Shown piece after piece: positions 36,228 through 47,700 of a DNA stretch of 64,000 bases (positions within the stretch are counted from its first letter, which is position 1; each line of letters starts with the position of its first letter). The notes below the pieces were generated by a model. The model was not told where the DNA came from. It saw nothing but the letters and a program-made list of their open reading frames with translations, and ran no database searches. Made by a program: the position numbers and the translations under genes. This DNA comes from Camillea tinctor. Taxonomy: Eukaryota > Ascomycota > Sordariomycetes > Xylariales > Xylariaceae. The DNA lies in contig MU394135.1 in the NCBI GenBank assembly GCA_022578605.1, positions 81,232-145,231 of the forward strand, written 5' to 3'.

Positions 36228-37832
36228 ATGGCAAGATTCCTATCATGGACCTTCAGGCAAATCCGCCGTGGATACACGATGTTGCCCAGAGATGACAGCA
36301 CGTCTAACGATAATTCGCGATCCTCTCCGGACGTGGAGGCTAGCGATCGGCCCAGCAATGAACCAGCTCAGATACTTAGCAGCTATAGAAATACCTATTC
36401 CGGTGTTCTTATCTTTAATATTTCTGCATTTATTCTGCCGGCACTCTACAGCACTCTTAGCAAGCTATGGGTAGCCAACATAGACTCCTCGCTCGTCGTC
36501 ACGACAGACGTGTACACATACATCGGCGTGGTAACCGAGGTGCTCAACGAAGGTCTCCCTCGCGCCGCCTGGGTCATCATAGGGGACAAGGCATCCCGCT
36601 CTCTGGCGCAGCGCCTGAGTCTCACTCACACGCTCATTCTCTTCCAGTCCATCCTCGGATTGATAATGAGTGTAGCCTTCGTCGGGGGAGCAGCCACATT
36701 TGCCAAGGCCTTCGTACCGATCGAAGTCCGCGCCGCTAGCCTAACCTACGTCCGAATCAGCGCATTCTCGGCCTTAAGCTCCGCCATTGAAACCGCCGTA
36801 GCCTCGGCGACACGCGCGCTCGACAAGCCAGATGTCCCGCTAGTCATCAGCACGGCAAAGTTTGCCGTGAACATTGCTCTGGACATGCTCATCATCTCGA
36901 AGTTCCACGTCGGAAACTACCAACCGAATATCAACATGCAAGCTGGCATCCAGCTCACGTGCAATATGACGGCTGCGTTCGTAGGGCTTGGCTACTTTAT
37001 GTGGATGACTCGGTTACACCGCAGACGCCATGACGGGAGGGAGCATGGGATGAGTGACGATGAATGGGAGGATCAAACCCGCCCCAGCTTAGGTGCTTTG
37101 GCCGTATTGTTGCGACCGGGGCTCCTCACCCTGACCGAGTCGGCGATCCGCAATGCTCTCTACCTCTGGCTGGTTAGCACGATTGTCGCACTAGGGTCGA
37201 CGTACGCGACTGCGTGGGGAATATTCAATACAATCCGCTGGGGGCTAGTGATGGTTCCGGTGCAGTCACTGGAGGCGACGAGCCTTGCGTTCGTGGGTCA
37301 TCTCTGGGGCTCTTGGCGTCGCGATATCGGTAAAGCGACACGCAGACCGGGTCGTGTCGCCGCTAGAACCATCCTCCATATCTCCAAACCTGCGTTTATT
37401 TCGCTTGCTATCGCCTTGGTCGTGGAGATTCCGTTCGCCATTTCCCTCTCAATCTGGGGCACTAGGCCCTTTGCCTACTTCCTGAGCGAGTCAGAAGATG
37501 TCGCGGACGTGACAGCGTACATGTGGCGGACTATCGATTGGTGTTATATATTCTATGCAATGTCGACTCAACTTGCAACGATACTACTCGCCACCCGTCC
37601 GAAATGGTACCTATACCAGAGCCTAGCCAGCAATATCTTCTACGTTCTTCCTTGGGCAATCGTTTGTCAGGTTATAGATCTAGATGAGAATAACGCCTGG
37701 ACCTATCACAGCCTTGTCTTCGGTGGGAGCCTAGTTTTCAGCTTCATTACTATACTGATTGTTGATGCACTATGGGCTTGGACGTTAATAGCAGGGAGGG
37801 CGAGACTCGAGACCTTTAGAGAGAATCGGTAG
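36228..37832 (+). CDS. MATE-like multidrug/toxin extrusion carrier
   Basis: A single exon from ATG at 36228 gives 534 residues; the frame stays open upstream to 36201 but without an ATG. The product has about 12 hydrophobic helices in two similar halves, the layout of MATE/MOP-superfamily antiporters. Helices include [40 protein letters not shown] and [20 protein letters not shown]; the last resembles the start of the second MATE repeat. A long acidic loop ([15 protein letters not shown]) separates the halves. The N-terminal 60 residues are hydrophilic and S/D-rich. The substrate is not predictable. It stands alone with no co-directional partner within 700 bp. Confidence 0.78.
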   Translation: MARFLSWTFRQIRRGYTMLPRDDSTSNDNSRSSPDVEASDRPSNEPAQILSSYRNTYSGVLIFNISAFILPALYSTLSKLWVANIDSSLVVTTDVYTYIGVVTEVLNEGLPRAAWVIIGDKASRSLAQRLSLTHTLILFQSILGLIMSVAFVGGAATFAKAFVPIEVRAASLTYVRISAFSALSSAIETAVASATRALDKPDVPLVISTAKFAVNIALDMLIISKFHVGNYQPNINMQAGIQLTCNMTAAFVGLGYFMWMTRLHRRRHDGREHGMSDDEWEDQTRPSLGALAVLLRPGLLTLTESAIRNALYLWLVSTIVALGSTYATAWGIFNTIRWGLVMVPVQSLEATSLAFVGHLWGSWRRDIGKATRRPGRVAARTILHISKPAFISLAIALVVEIPFAISLSIWGTRPFAYFLSESEDVADVTAYMWRTIDWCYIFYAMSTQLATILLATRPKWYLYQSLASNIFYVLPWAIVCQVIDLDENNAWTYHSLVFGGSLVFSFITILIVDALWAWTLIAGRARLETFRENR

Positions 37833-38558
37833 GGACTAATATACTGAGTTATAATCAATTATCAATGAATATGGTCATATTTTTCCACTTTACTCGTTGT
37901 AGATGTCCTTATAAGGATTTAGGTTACTAGTCGACCTCGTCAGTTTCGACAGTTAGATCACTTATGGTAATGACAATCAAAGTTAGAATGAATATGTAGT
38001 TGCACATAAATAACAGTAAATATGAATTGCCCAAGCTTTATTCCACAGGCAGCAAGGCCAACTACTAATATGCCCTATTCGTTTTGCTTTTCATATTTTA
38101 CTTACACTTTCACGACAGGCAGGCGTCGATTTTGGTGGCTGGCGGCCTCTTGGTCGAAAGGCCTGCTTTCTCTACTCGAGGTTTGCCATCCCCATTGAAT
38201 ATCTGGCTATATTTCTCTTCTAACATGAAGGTTTACAACTCTGAATGGTACTGATACCTGCCTTTTTGTCTAGGAAATCGAAAATTATTTGAAGCTATAA
38301 TCACTGACAACTAACTTGTTAAAGATACTTGAAAACATAAGGCGTATCAGGAGCTTCTTGCGTAGCTAGAGGTACTGTATGCCATTATCACACAGTTCAT
38401 TGTTGAATATAATATATACATTAGATTCTTTCAATATAGTCTAAAACGTAATAATCGTGTTCGCCTGACGAATAAAATAGGTCGCGTAGCCGAGGGCACT
38501 CTTGTTTATAATACTACAATTCAAACGTAGCTTTAATGATACGTGATCCGTATCTGGT
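37833..38558. other. Gene-free stretch
   Basis: A converging 3' spacer of about 0.7 kb between the MATE-like gene and the rhodopsin-domain gene, which face each other. AT-rich; nothing further seen. Confidence 0.5.
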
Positions 38559-40512
38559 CTACCAGCACTCTGTGTTCTGCTGGTCGTGACCTATGGTCCC
38601 ACGACCAATGCTCCTGCTCTCAATGTCTACACTAGTCTCACAGACTATTGCATTCGCCGGTGTTTTGTTTACACCCCCACTCTTTAGCAAGCTGTCTTCG
38701 TCCTGAAGTCGACTCCACTTGCCCTGCTCATTAAATTTCCCCTTTTGATGTACATGGGCGCCCTGAGGTGGAAGAGCACCAAGTTGTGTGCCTTTCGAGT
38801 TTTCATATCGGAGATCGGACGGATCTGATGCGGATTTGAATGTCGAAAACACGTTTTTCATCAGTCTTCGGAGAGGAGGCAGCGAGCATGCAACAATTCC
38901 CAACCCAACCTCGAGCTCTGAGGTAAGGACGATGACTCCAGTGTGATCTGTGATAGCCTGTGTTAGTTTAGGGTCTACCTTCATCCTCATCACGCTTGAG
39001 CTTACATAGGTAGTTATCAGGATACACTGTTTTATCCCAATATTTGTAGAACAACATTCGCACAAAGGCAGCAATGCTAGCCATGATACCCAGACCCAGA
39101 ATACATATCAAAGCGATCTTCGAACGTCGAGGCATCTGTAGATTGGAGATGACAAAGAAAGGCAGCAGTGCGCTCACCCAACTACAAGTTGAGAGGTTAG
39201 TAATTAGTTTCAGTAAGAATCTCAGTACTTTTGTTGGTAGGCAACCCCAAAGGTTTTTTTCTTGGAGAGCTTTCTTTTGGAGTAAAGTTCCGAATCAAAG
39301 TGACAAAGCCTTGCAGTGATAAAGAAAAAATTACTTACTCGCTGAGCATTTGGAAGGTTGACCCGACTAAGCTGACAATTTCAAGACTGCCGAGACCCTT
39401 GGATCCGAACGTGCATACACCCCTATGAAAACATCAGTATATCGTGTCCGATAATCCAGTAGAAAAGAGACTACTTACAAATCAGGGTTCCAATACACAA
39501 AGATAGGGCGGCAATTAGTCAGGACGAAGACACCAGCTATTCCAGCAGCTACGATCATCATTACAGCATTGCCAATAGCAATCCACCGATACAGACTTGG
39601 TTTGGGACATATCCGTAGGACCGTAAGTGTGATTGAAACTTTGGTAGTAGACGACGCAGCAAAGTACAGGATCTCGTAGTCTAATATACGTTAGTAACCA
39701 ATTCCATTCTATGAGCACACCTTCGATAATTAGGTATGGTTGTTATAATACAAACGCTGAATTCATCACAAGGCAGGGAAAAAAAAAGGGGGGGGGGGGG
39801 GGGGGGGGGTAAAAAAAAAAAAAAAAATAATTTATTTAAAAAAAAAAAAAAACTTTTTTGTTGTATTTTTTTAAGTTGGTGAAATGGGNNNNNNNNNNGC
39901 CCGCCCCCCCCCCCCCCCCCCCCCCCCGCCCCCCCCCCCCCCCCCCCCGCCCCCCCCCCCCCCCCCCCCCCCCCCCAACTAAACATACTATTCAGAAGTT
40001 AGTTAATACCATAGGAAGACAAGCAATTTATAAAAGATAATAAATGCAATATTCCAGTATATGTACCGGGGATGTTCAATACGTACCACATGAAATATTC
40101 GATAGCACGAATCTCGAGCAACTGCTGCTTTGAAGCCTCTAGAGATGAATCTAGAGCACCGAGTCCGAAATATGTGGACATGACACCTAGGACATTAGAG
40201 GGAATGAATGTGACCTAGAAAATTAAGAACAGGAAAATCAGAAGTTAGACCATTGGTAAAGGGATAATCGTCTGGTTAGCAGGTGTGAGGTTTTAAACTT
40301 ACATATCCACCAATCGCCAAAATATCATCCCAACCCCATCGTTGCTCTGGACCAAAGCGAACCCACGCACGGAGAGCAATGATTATAGTCGCTGTGATCG
40401 AGAAGAAGTAGATGAGACCATTAATTGGAGGTCCAAGATCTATCGGCTGGATATGAGGCGTCGCGTAGGCTGCTGCTTGCAACCGCTCCCCTTCTGCGAC
40501 GGACGCCGACAT
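38559..40512 (-). CDS. Rhodopsin-domain integral membrane protein (PTH11-type receptor)
   Basis: Six exons (40303-40512, 40067-40214, 39479-39680, 39339-39422, 39006-39181, 38559-38947) join to 402 residues. The family is the fungal seven-helix 'rhodopsin domain' group that includes PTH11-like G-protein-coupled receptors. Visible blocks: NGLIYFFSITATIIIALRAW (TM1), WGWDDILAIGGYVTF (TM2 entry, typical WxxDD), YFGLGALDSS, EYFMWYVLNI (TM3), TKVSITLTVLRICP, NCRPIFVYWNPD (conserved C-P-x-x-x-W), and a last helix ending VACSLPPLRRL. The C-terminal 110 residues are cytosolic, with no CFEM domain at the N-terminus. The third intron (39681-40066) contains homopolymer junk and a 10-N gap, so its true length is unknown; exon phases across it still agree. 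Ligand unknown. Confidence 0.82.
39788..39976. other. Assembly gap flanked by poly-G and poly-C artefact
   Basis: Twenty-two G at 39788-39809, then poly-A-rich sequence, ten N at 39889-39898, then 78 bases nearly all C to 39976 with isolated G. The opposite homopolymers on the two sides of the N gap fit two contig ends extended with no-signal poly-G reads and scaffolded together. It falls in an intron of the receptor gene. The sequence here should not be interpreted biologically. Confidence 0.9.
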
Positions 40513-41555
40513 TTTTTTAGTGTCCAGCCGTCTTTTGTATATTAGATAAACTTGTAGAAACCTTCGGGGTGAAAAGAGTAGGGAATCTGATTATATCAGA
40601 CTGAGGTGCCCGGCATTATAACAGAGACTAAACGACCGTTGAAGAGTCGGTGGGGACAAAAACGGTCGCCCCGTTCTCTATACTTTGTACGAATATCATT
40701 TCAATGCCTGTCCACGGTCAAGAGCATGATTCTCGCTACCCCATACCTACGTACAAAACTGTAGTCTGTGCTGGGAATGTGTAAATTACCTGTCAGCATC
40801 CACTTGTTACAGCTTGAGAGATCTGTCATTCAAAGACCATGCGGTATCATTCCCCGGGGCAAGGGTATTTTCCTTAGTGCTTCAGCTAGCTATAGAGGTC
40901 CAACCATGCAGCCAAGTTATGCATGAGAAATAGGTCTTCGGGGCGTTAAGGTATAGTATCCTAAAAGGAGTTCTCTATTAGCGTAGATCTCCTCTCACCC
41001 CCTAAAACTTGCGATTTAGAACTTGGGCAAAATGGATTAGAACAACAGACACCAATTCGATTGCAAACCCTAAAGCTAGGATAGATCTGTGCAAAACTCA
41101 ACAATAACCCCTGATCGGTGTGTTGGTTCAAGATATTTGCATCTGCGTTAAGGAGGAGCCAAGGATACTTCTTCGGGGACGCTACTATTAAGGGGCCCCA
41201 ATACAATAAAACAGGGGTTCAAGCACACTATACTTGACTTACACCGGTCTGGCCAATGAGAATCAACCTCGCCCAATTTGACTAGGTAGGCTAGGTTGGA
41301 GAGATTCCTATGATAATGTACACTATACTACCTAACGGAGAGTCGTAAGTATCCGGGCTCCATAGATCTGATATGTAAGTAATAGATAATAAGAAACTTG
41401 ATCACTTCGAATTTTTTCTGCTTTCTTACGCCTTCTTAGAATACCATTTGCCTTGCCGACTTGGGCACTTACGCCGCAAAACCCAATTCTCAAAAGCTTC
41501 TTATCTTATTCTAAAAATATTATTTCGGCATCAAGGTCAGAGTAACGGGAGAAAT
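40513..41555. other. Divergent promoter region, no gene
   Basis: About 1 kb between the receptor gene (minus) and the acyltransferase gene (plus), which diverge. AT-rich; no supported open frame or RNA. Confidence 0.5.
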
Positions 41556-43129
41556 ATGTTCAAGAATATGTTCGGCCGTGAGGGGCCAGCCATTGTGCCA
41601 ACCGATACAGTTGCACCATTACGCTTTTGGGACGACAATATGGTCCTGAAGTCACTCGTGGTACACTCTCTAGCAAGATACGACACAGCACTCGATCCAA
41701 AGAAGCTATACAATAGTCTAGAGCGGCTGGCATCTCTCAAGGGGTGGCGAAAGCTAGGAGCCCGGCTACGAAAAAATGTACGAGATAGGAGAAAAAATAA
41801 GACAGCTCTGTCCCGCATTTTTTTTTCTCACAATCAAACAGGATAAATGCTAACACTGGTACTACCTAGGACAAAGGCGAGATCGAATATCACGTCCCTG
41901 CGCAGTTCACTGCGGAGCGACCCGCCGTATCCTTTTCCCACGTGGAACACGCCATGTCCATCAGCGCGCACCCGCTCGCCTCCAAGCTCCCTCACCCCCC
42001 TAGCAACAGCATGCGCCCCGCCGTAGTGGGCGACCCAGGCGAATTCACATCTCTGGTGCAGTCCGCGCAGACGCCGACAAGCATCGAGGACTACCTGACC
42101 CAGGACCGGGGGCAGCTCGGTCTGCACGTGGTCTCGTTTACCGACGCCACGCTCGTGGTGCTGTACTACAACCACACGTCGTTCGACCTGCTGGGCTGGG
42201 GCGCGCTGATGACGGCCTGGACGCACGTGCTGCACGGGCGCGAGGACCAGGTCGCCGCGCCTGCGGGCGGCGATCCCGGCGACGGTGGGTTCGATGCGTG
42301 GCGCGACCTGGGCGCGAGCCCGGCGCAGCGACACGTACTCGCCGATCGTCACATGCCGCTGTCCAGTCTCGTTGGGTATGGGGTACGCAACGTGGTAGAT
42401 ATGGCCGTGCGGGCTAAGGAGAACCGCATCGTGTGCGTGCCAGGGGCGTTTGTCAAGAAGCTTAGGGCGCAGGCGTTGGCCGAGCTAGAGGCCGCCGCCG
42501 GTTCTGGTGGTGAGAAGCCGTTCGTCTCCGAAGCTGATGTGCTCGCAGCCTGGTGGGCGCGCATAGCGGTTACGTCGCTCATGTCGCCCGAGTCAAAGCG
42601 TACTATTAGTATCCAATATGCTGCTAGTGCGCGGAAGGCACTTTCACTCTCGACTGATCCTGCGAAGGACCCGTATCTAAGCAACATGTTTACGATATTA
42701 TATACCCTCCTCCCCGCCCATGAGATAATAAATAAGCCTGTTAGCTACCTTGCCAGCGAAATCCGCCGGTCCATCGTTGAGCAGGGCACGAGAGAGCAAG
42801 TTGAAGCGTACTTTGCTCTCCAGAGACAGTCTCCGGGAAGGATGTTCCCGTCCTTCGGAGATGCCGGCATGCACATGATGACGCTATCGAACTGGGGCAA
42901 GGCCAACCTATACGGACACGACTTCGGACCAGCTGCCTTGGCAGAAGAGGAAAGGGCAAAGGGGCAGTTCCCGAGTTACATACAGACGACCCAGCTGCCC
43001 TTCAGTTTTCCTGAGGGCTTTTGTACCATTGGGCAGGATGCGAAGGAAAATTGGTGGCTGTACGGATTTAGAGTCTCTGGGCTCTGGGCTAAGATTGAAA
43101 AGGTTCTTGCCGAAATAGAAGAAGTATAA
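41556..43129 (+). CDS. BAHD-type acyltransferase
   Basis: Two exons (41556-41777, 41870-43129) join phase 0 to 493 residues. The family transfers acyl groups from acyl-CoA to alcohols or amines; fungal members include trichothecene 3-O-acetyltransferase-like enzymes. The catalytic HxxxD motif is NHTSFDLLGW, where His acts as the general base. The structural DFGWG-like motif near the C-terminus appears as NLYGHDFGP, a variant in which the Trp is missing. The start MFKNMFGREGP is the first in-frame ATG; MFGREGP twelve bases further is a possible alternative. The join LRKN/DKGEIEYHVP restores a smooth family-like sequence. The first 650 bases of exon 2 are strongly GC-rich. No polyketide, terpene or peptide synthase is nearby, so the acceptor is unknown. 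Confidence 0.85.
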
Positions 43130-44786
43130 TACTGAAAAGAGATACCACTACACTAACATAATATCAGTATTTACATGGCTAGGATACTATCCATTTCACC
43201 TATAAAATTATTAGAATTACAGCATATAGATTCTGATTCGTAGTTCCAAATAATCTATAATCGAAGAATAATCCCTTGTTTTCTGACCCCCTTTTCACTA
43301 TATCTAAGTGTGTAGGTACCTCTGTATACACGTCTGTCACAGCATTCTTTTAGCATCGAGTTAACTTTTTATCCTGCTTCGAAGTCATGCCCAATACTAT
43401 CGGAGCACCTTGACTATTCTAGCTTTACCTATGTTAGATCTACAGCAACCCCTGTGCTAGTATAATAAGCATCCCCTATCAAAAAGGAGACATCTCCTGT
43501 CTATGATAATGGGTTAGGAGTTAACCTCACTATTAATCATCGACCCACATCCCACATGAACTACGGCGCAGCAGCGTTAGCGTAGACTACCTACTTACCG
43601 CAACAAAAGCAAATTATTTACCAATCATTATCTCAGGTTACTGCTACCTCCCTCTCCTATAGCATTCGCCTAAAGAATTACTTAGGTCCTAATCTACCTA
43701 GTAGATATTCATCTTTCCATTCCGCGCAACCTTTCGATCGCCTTGGCCCAACCAGCTCACCGGAGGCCCTTTCGTATAGATTACAAGAAGCCGGGGTGGA
43801 TCTCAAAACCACAAAAACAATCATATCGGTAGTGTAGAGTGGGTATCCGAAATCGATCAGGGAGGGTTGTCAGCTTAACTGACTTGTGTTCCTGGCCAGT
43901 ATGGGGCAAACCTGAGTCAGGAGGTTGGAGATAGGGTAGATGGGCTTTGCTAAAACGGGCGCTAGAGCCAATTCTAGGGACGGGGCCGTCCCGAAAGAAA
44001 GCTAGTGTGGGTTTGGTATTGGTGTTCTAGATTCGCCATACGATCCTCGCAACCACGAGGGCTGCGGGCCCCCTGTGCCACACGTTGGTATTCGGTATTG
44101 GAAATTCCAACACCGCTAAAAGCTAGATATGTACCTTCTAGTCTTTCAGTCACAACGGTACTCTTGGTGAATCCTTTATGGTAAGTAGGTATATGCTTTG
44201 ATATTCAGTGATGAACAGTGCCGATCGGATCAGACCGCATCTATAATACCAAGAAAGATGGTAGAGCAGGCTACAGAACCGCATGATATTTCACTTTTTC
44301 ACAAATGATATAGGACATGAAAGTAGATGTTCATCTTGATTTTTATTTCTTCTAACCACACATGGTTAAGAGCTATAATGAACATCCATGAGCAGCTAAC
44401 GGTAAAGACTGGAAGATATAAGGCCCACGTACATCCATACCGTAACTTGTCTAGGCTTTCCTTTGGCCAGGTTATGGGGTGATGCTGCGACGCTTATAGT
44501 CGGAAAGTTGCTACTTTGAGTAACGTCGCCCCCAATATAGGGGCCACTTTGGTGTAATAGTGAAGTTGGCTACAGCCAGGATGAAAGAGAAGAAAGACTA
44601 CTTGTAACGAAATGAAATCCCACCAACTACTTATTATCCCACAGGCTGTCAACAGATCCTCTAACACATACGCACACAGTGCAAGACTAGGGTATGCTTG
44701 TTGATCTCCATCCGCTGCTAGTGATCAAACCCAGTGGCTCCAAAGAGACTTTGACAGTCCAATGTTGGGTTCTAAACCGAGTAGAT
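43130..44786. other. Converging 3' spacer, no gene
   Basis: About 1.7 kb of AT-rich DNA between the converging acyltransferase and copper-pump genes. No frame with coding character and no repeat unit was recognised. Confidence 0.5.
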
Positions 44787-47700
44787 TTAGAACTTGGCCC
44801 ACTTGAGCCCAACAGCGATCGCAATGACGGGCAGGACGCTGACAAGCTCGCCCAGTCCGGCGAACTCTGGCGGGATCCTGACACTAGCGCCGCTTCTGGC
44901 GCTGATAAGAGCCCCGGAAGCAAGCAAGACGGCGAGAACGTTGTAGATGAAGGACCAACCAAAATTAAAGGCGATGCGTAAGACAGAGGCACGCGAAATG
45001 TCTACCATGGTCACGATACTCTTGATCGAAGGACGCATGAGCACTACGTCAGCGGCGCTCTTCGCGATGTCTGTCCCTGAGTTCATGTGCACGCCAATAG
45101 TAGCCTGGGTTAGAGCGACTGCGTCGTTAGTCCCGTCGCCAACAAAGACGACGACCCGTTTCTTGTCTCCGGCAGGGGTAGACAGGAGCTTTTGGATGTA
45201 TAGCTGTTTATCCCCAGGGCTGCAGCGAGATTTCACGTTTTCGGGGTCGAGATTTAGTTTTCTAGCAATCTCTTGTACTGCACCTTCGTCATCGCCACTC
45301 AGCATGGAGACTTGCACACCTTTCTTTTTCAGTTCGGAAACGGCCTCAGCAGCGTCGGAGCGGACCGTGTCAGAAAGGCCAAAAACGGCGTAGAGCTTAG
45401 AGTCGACAGTTACGCAGAAGACGGTGTATCCCTTGGCTAGTACGGCTGCAACCCGCGAATCGTGCCCGACTTCCAGCCAACGATCATTGCCGCCACTAAT
45501 GGTCGAACCGTTTAAAATTGCCGTTAGCCCCTTTCCAGGAACTGTTTTGACATCCTGGACTGAGCTAGAGGCAATGCCTTGCTCTTGTAGATGAATGGCC
45601 ACGGCAGCAGATACAGGGTGTTTGCTGTTGGCGACCAAACCGAGAACCTTAGATCGTATTACAGAAGGATCTTCGCATGCTTCGTCATAAACCTCTTCCA
45701 CAACCTTTAAGTTACCCTCTGTCAGTGTTCCCGTTTTATCAAAGACCACATCAGTGGTCCTGAACGCCATTTCAATAGCTTCAGCAGATTTGAAAATGAT
45801 ACCATAATCCGCCGCTACGCCACCAGCAATGACAATGACCATCGGAACAGCCAACCCGACAGCGCACGGACAGGAGACAATCAGCACAGTAATCGCAAAT
45901 GTGATAGCTTGGACACAAGCCTCGGAACCGGACTGTTTTCGGACCCCGACACCAACACCTACCCAGGCAACGAAGGTTATAATAGTGAGAGCCACTACCA
46001 TGGGGACGAAGTACGAAGCGACACGATCTGCGACGTCCTGGATCTGGGGCTTGCTGAGCTTGGCATCATCTACCATGCCCGCAATGGTGCTGATGGTGTT
46101 CTCGCACGGGAGATATGTCAGTTTTACTACGAGCTTCCCGGAGCCGTTAATAGAGCCCGCGATGACTTGATCGTGAATATTCTTCTCGACAGGCCGCGAT
46201 TCCCCTGTGAGCATTGATTCGTCCACTTCGGAAACACCACCGATGACTATACCATCCGTCGGAATCTTGGTTTCTGGAAGAACTGTGAAGATATCACCGT
46301 ACTGTAGAAGCCTTGCGTCGATCTCACGAATAATTTCACCGTCCTCCGTGGCTAACTGGGCAGTGGATGCCTGTAAAGATTGCATTGAGATTGATTCGAC
46401 AGCCTTCTGGCGAGCGAGGGCAGCAACCCATCGGCCAACCATGATGAGAGAAACTAACAGAGTACTCGTCTCGAAGAATTCTCCGGTGGATAGCGGCTGA
46501 CCCCTGACCAGGTAGGCGAATGAGATGACCGAAAAGATGTATGCAGCAGACGTACTGAGGACAATGAGGAGGTCCATCTCGATCACCCGGGAGAAAACGA
46601 GAGCTTTCAGCGCTTTGGGGTAAAAGGGGCCAGCAATAACGACTTGGATAATGGTAGCAAGCGCAAGAGAAGCCGCACCATATTCAATTTCGCGTTCTGG
46701 AAGCGGCGCCCACGCAAGAACAAGGACCGGTATAGTTAAAATGCAGGACAAGAGGGTCATCAGCCCGACCGAGCGAACATGCTTGCTACCTGCAGCCAAC
46801 CCTGGATCACCACTGGGAGGAGCCAATTTGCATTCCTGCTGGAAGATTTGCTCGACGAGGTCCCTAGGGCCAATGGCTTGGGGATCAAAGTTGATACGAA
46901 CTGTATCCTTCCCTACGAGTTGGAAACTGTCCACGCCAAGGGGCAGCGGCTGGTCAAGGAATGCCTGAATATCTCCCAAGGGCAAGACTTCGATGCTTGA
47001 TCCTTTGGTGACGATTCTCTCGAATTTGAATTCAGTCGTTTTCTCCAAGTGCTTCACTATGCTCTCCACTGACATGTTGGCAAGGTCCAGGTTGAACTCA
47101 GTTCGGGACATGACCAGACTCGTTTTGAGGTCAGTGACTGCGGGGACGCTTCCCAAGATCCTGCGTAGCTTGGTTTCGCATCCCGTGCAAGTCATTCCGG
47201 TGATACTCAAGACAACATGTTCCTTGCCCGACAGTCCCCTCTCGGGGTCCGCGATATTGTCCGAGCTCTCATGACTAACCGTTGCAGACTTCACACTACT
47301 GTTGTCTTTTGCAACTATGGTCTCCGAGGGAGGGCGTTTACCATTTCCACAGCAGCCTTTCTGACAAGCTGGCTTTTGGGCCTGGGAAGAACAAGATCGT
47401 GCTTTGATCGGAGACTTGGGACGTGCACTGCACGGGGACTGAGAAGGCCCCGATGAACAGCAGCCGGAGGTATTTTTCTTGCTACGGCGTCTCTCAATAG
47501 AGGTTTTCTCCTTCGTTGCACAGCAGGATTCTTGTCCCAGAGCAATGAGAGCTCGGCAGATACAACCCAGGGCAGCAAGCTTTTCGGTGTATCGCTGGCG
47601 ACATTTGGCCCTCTTGTTCCGAAGTGACGAAGCACTGTCGCCTTGCTCGTCGATGCTGGGATGCTCTCGAGAGACGATGCGCTCAATGCAAGTTGAATCG

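Noticed and set aside
36228..43129. A possible metabolite cluster (MATE carrier, receptor, BAHD acyltransferase)
   Set aside because: No polyketide, peptide or terpene synthase, no P450 and no cluster regulator are present, and the genes are far apart and differently oriented.
44947..45393. A 148-codon plus-strand frame and many others across 44.9-48.4 kb
   Set aside because: They mirror the copper ATPase on the opposite strand; the ATPase has all catalytic motifs.
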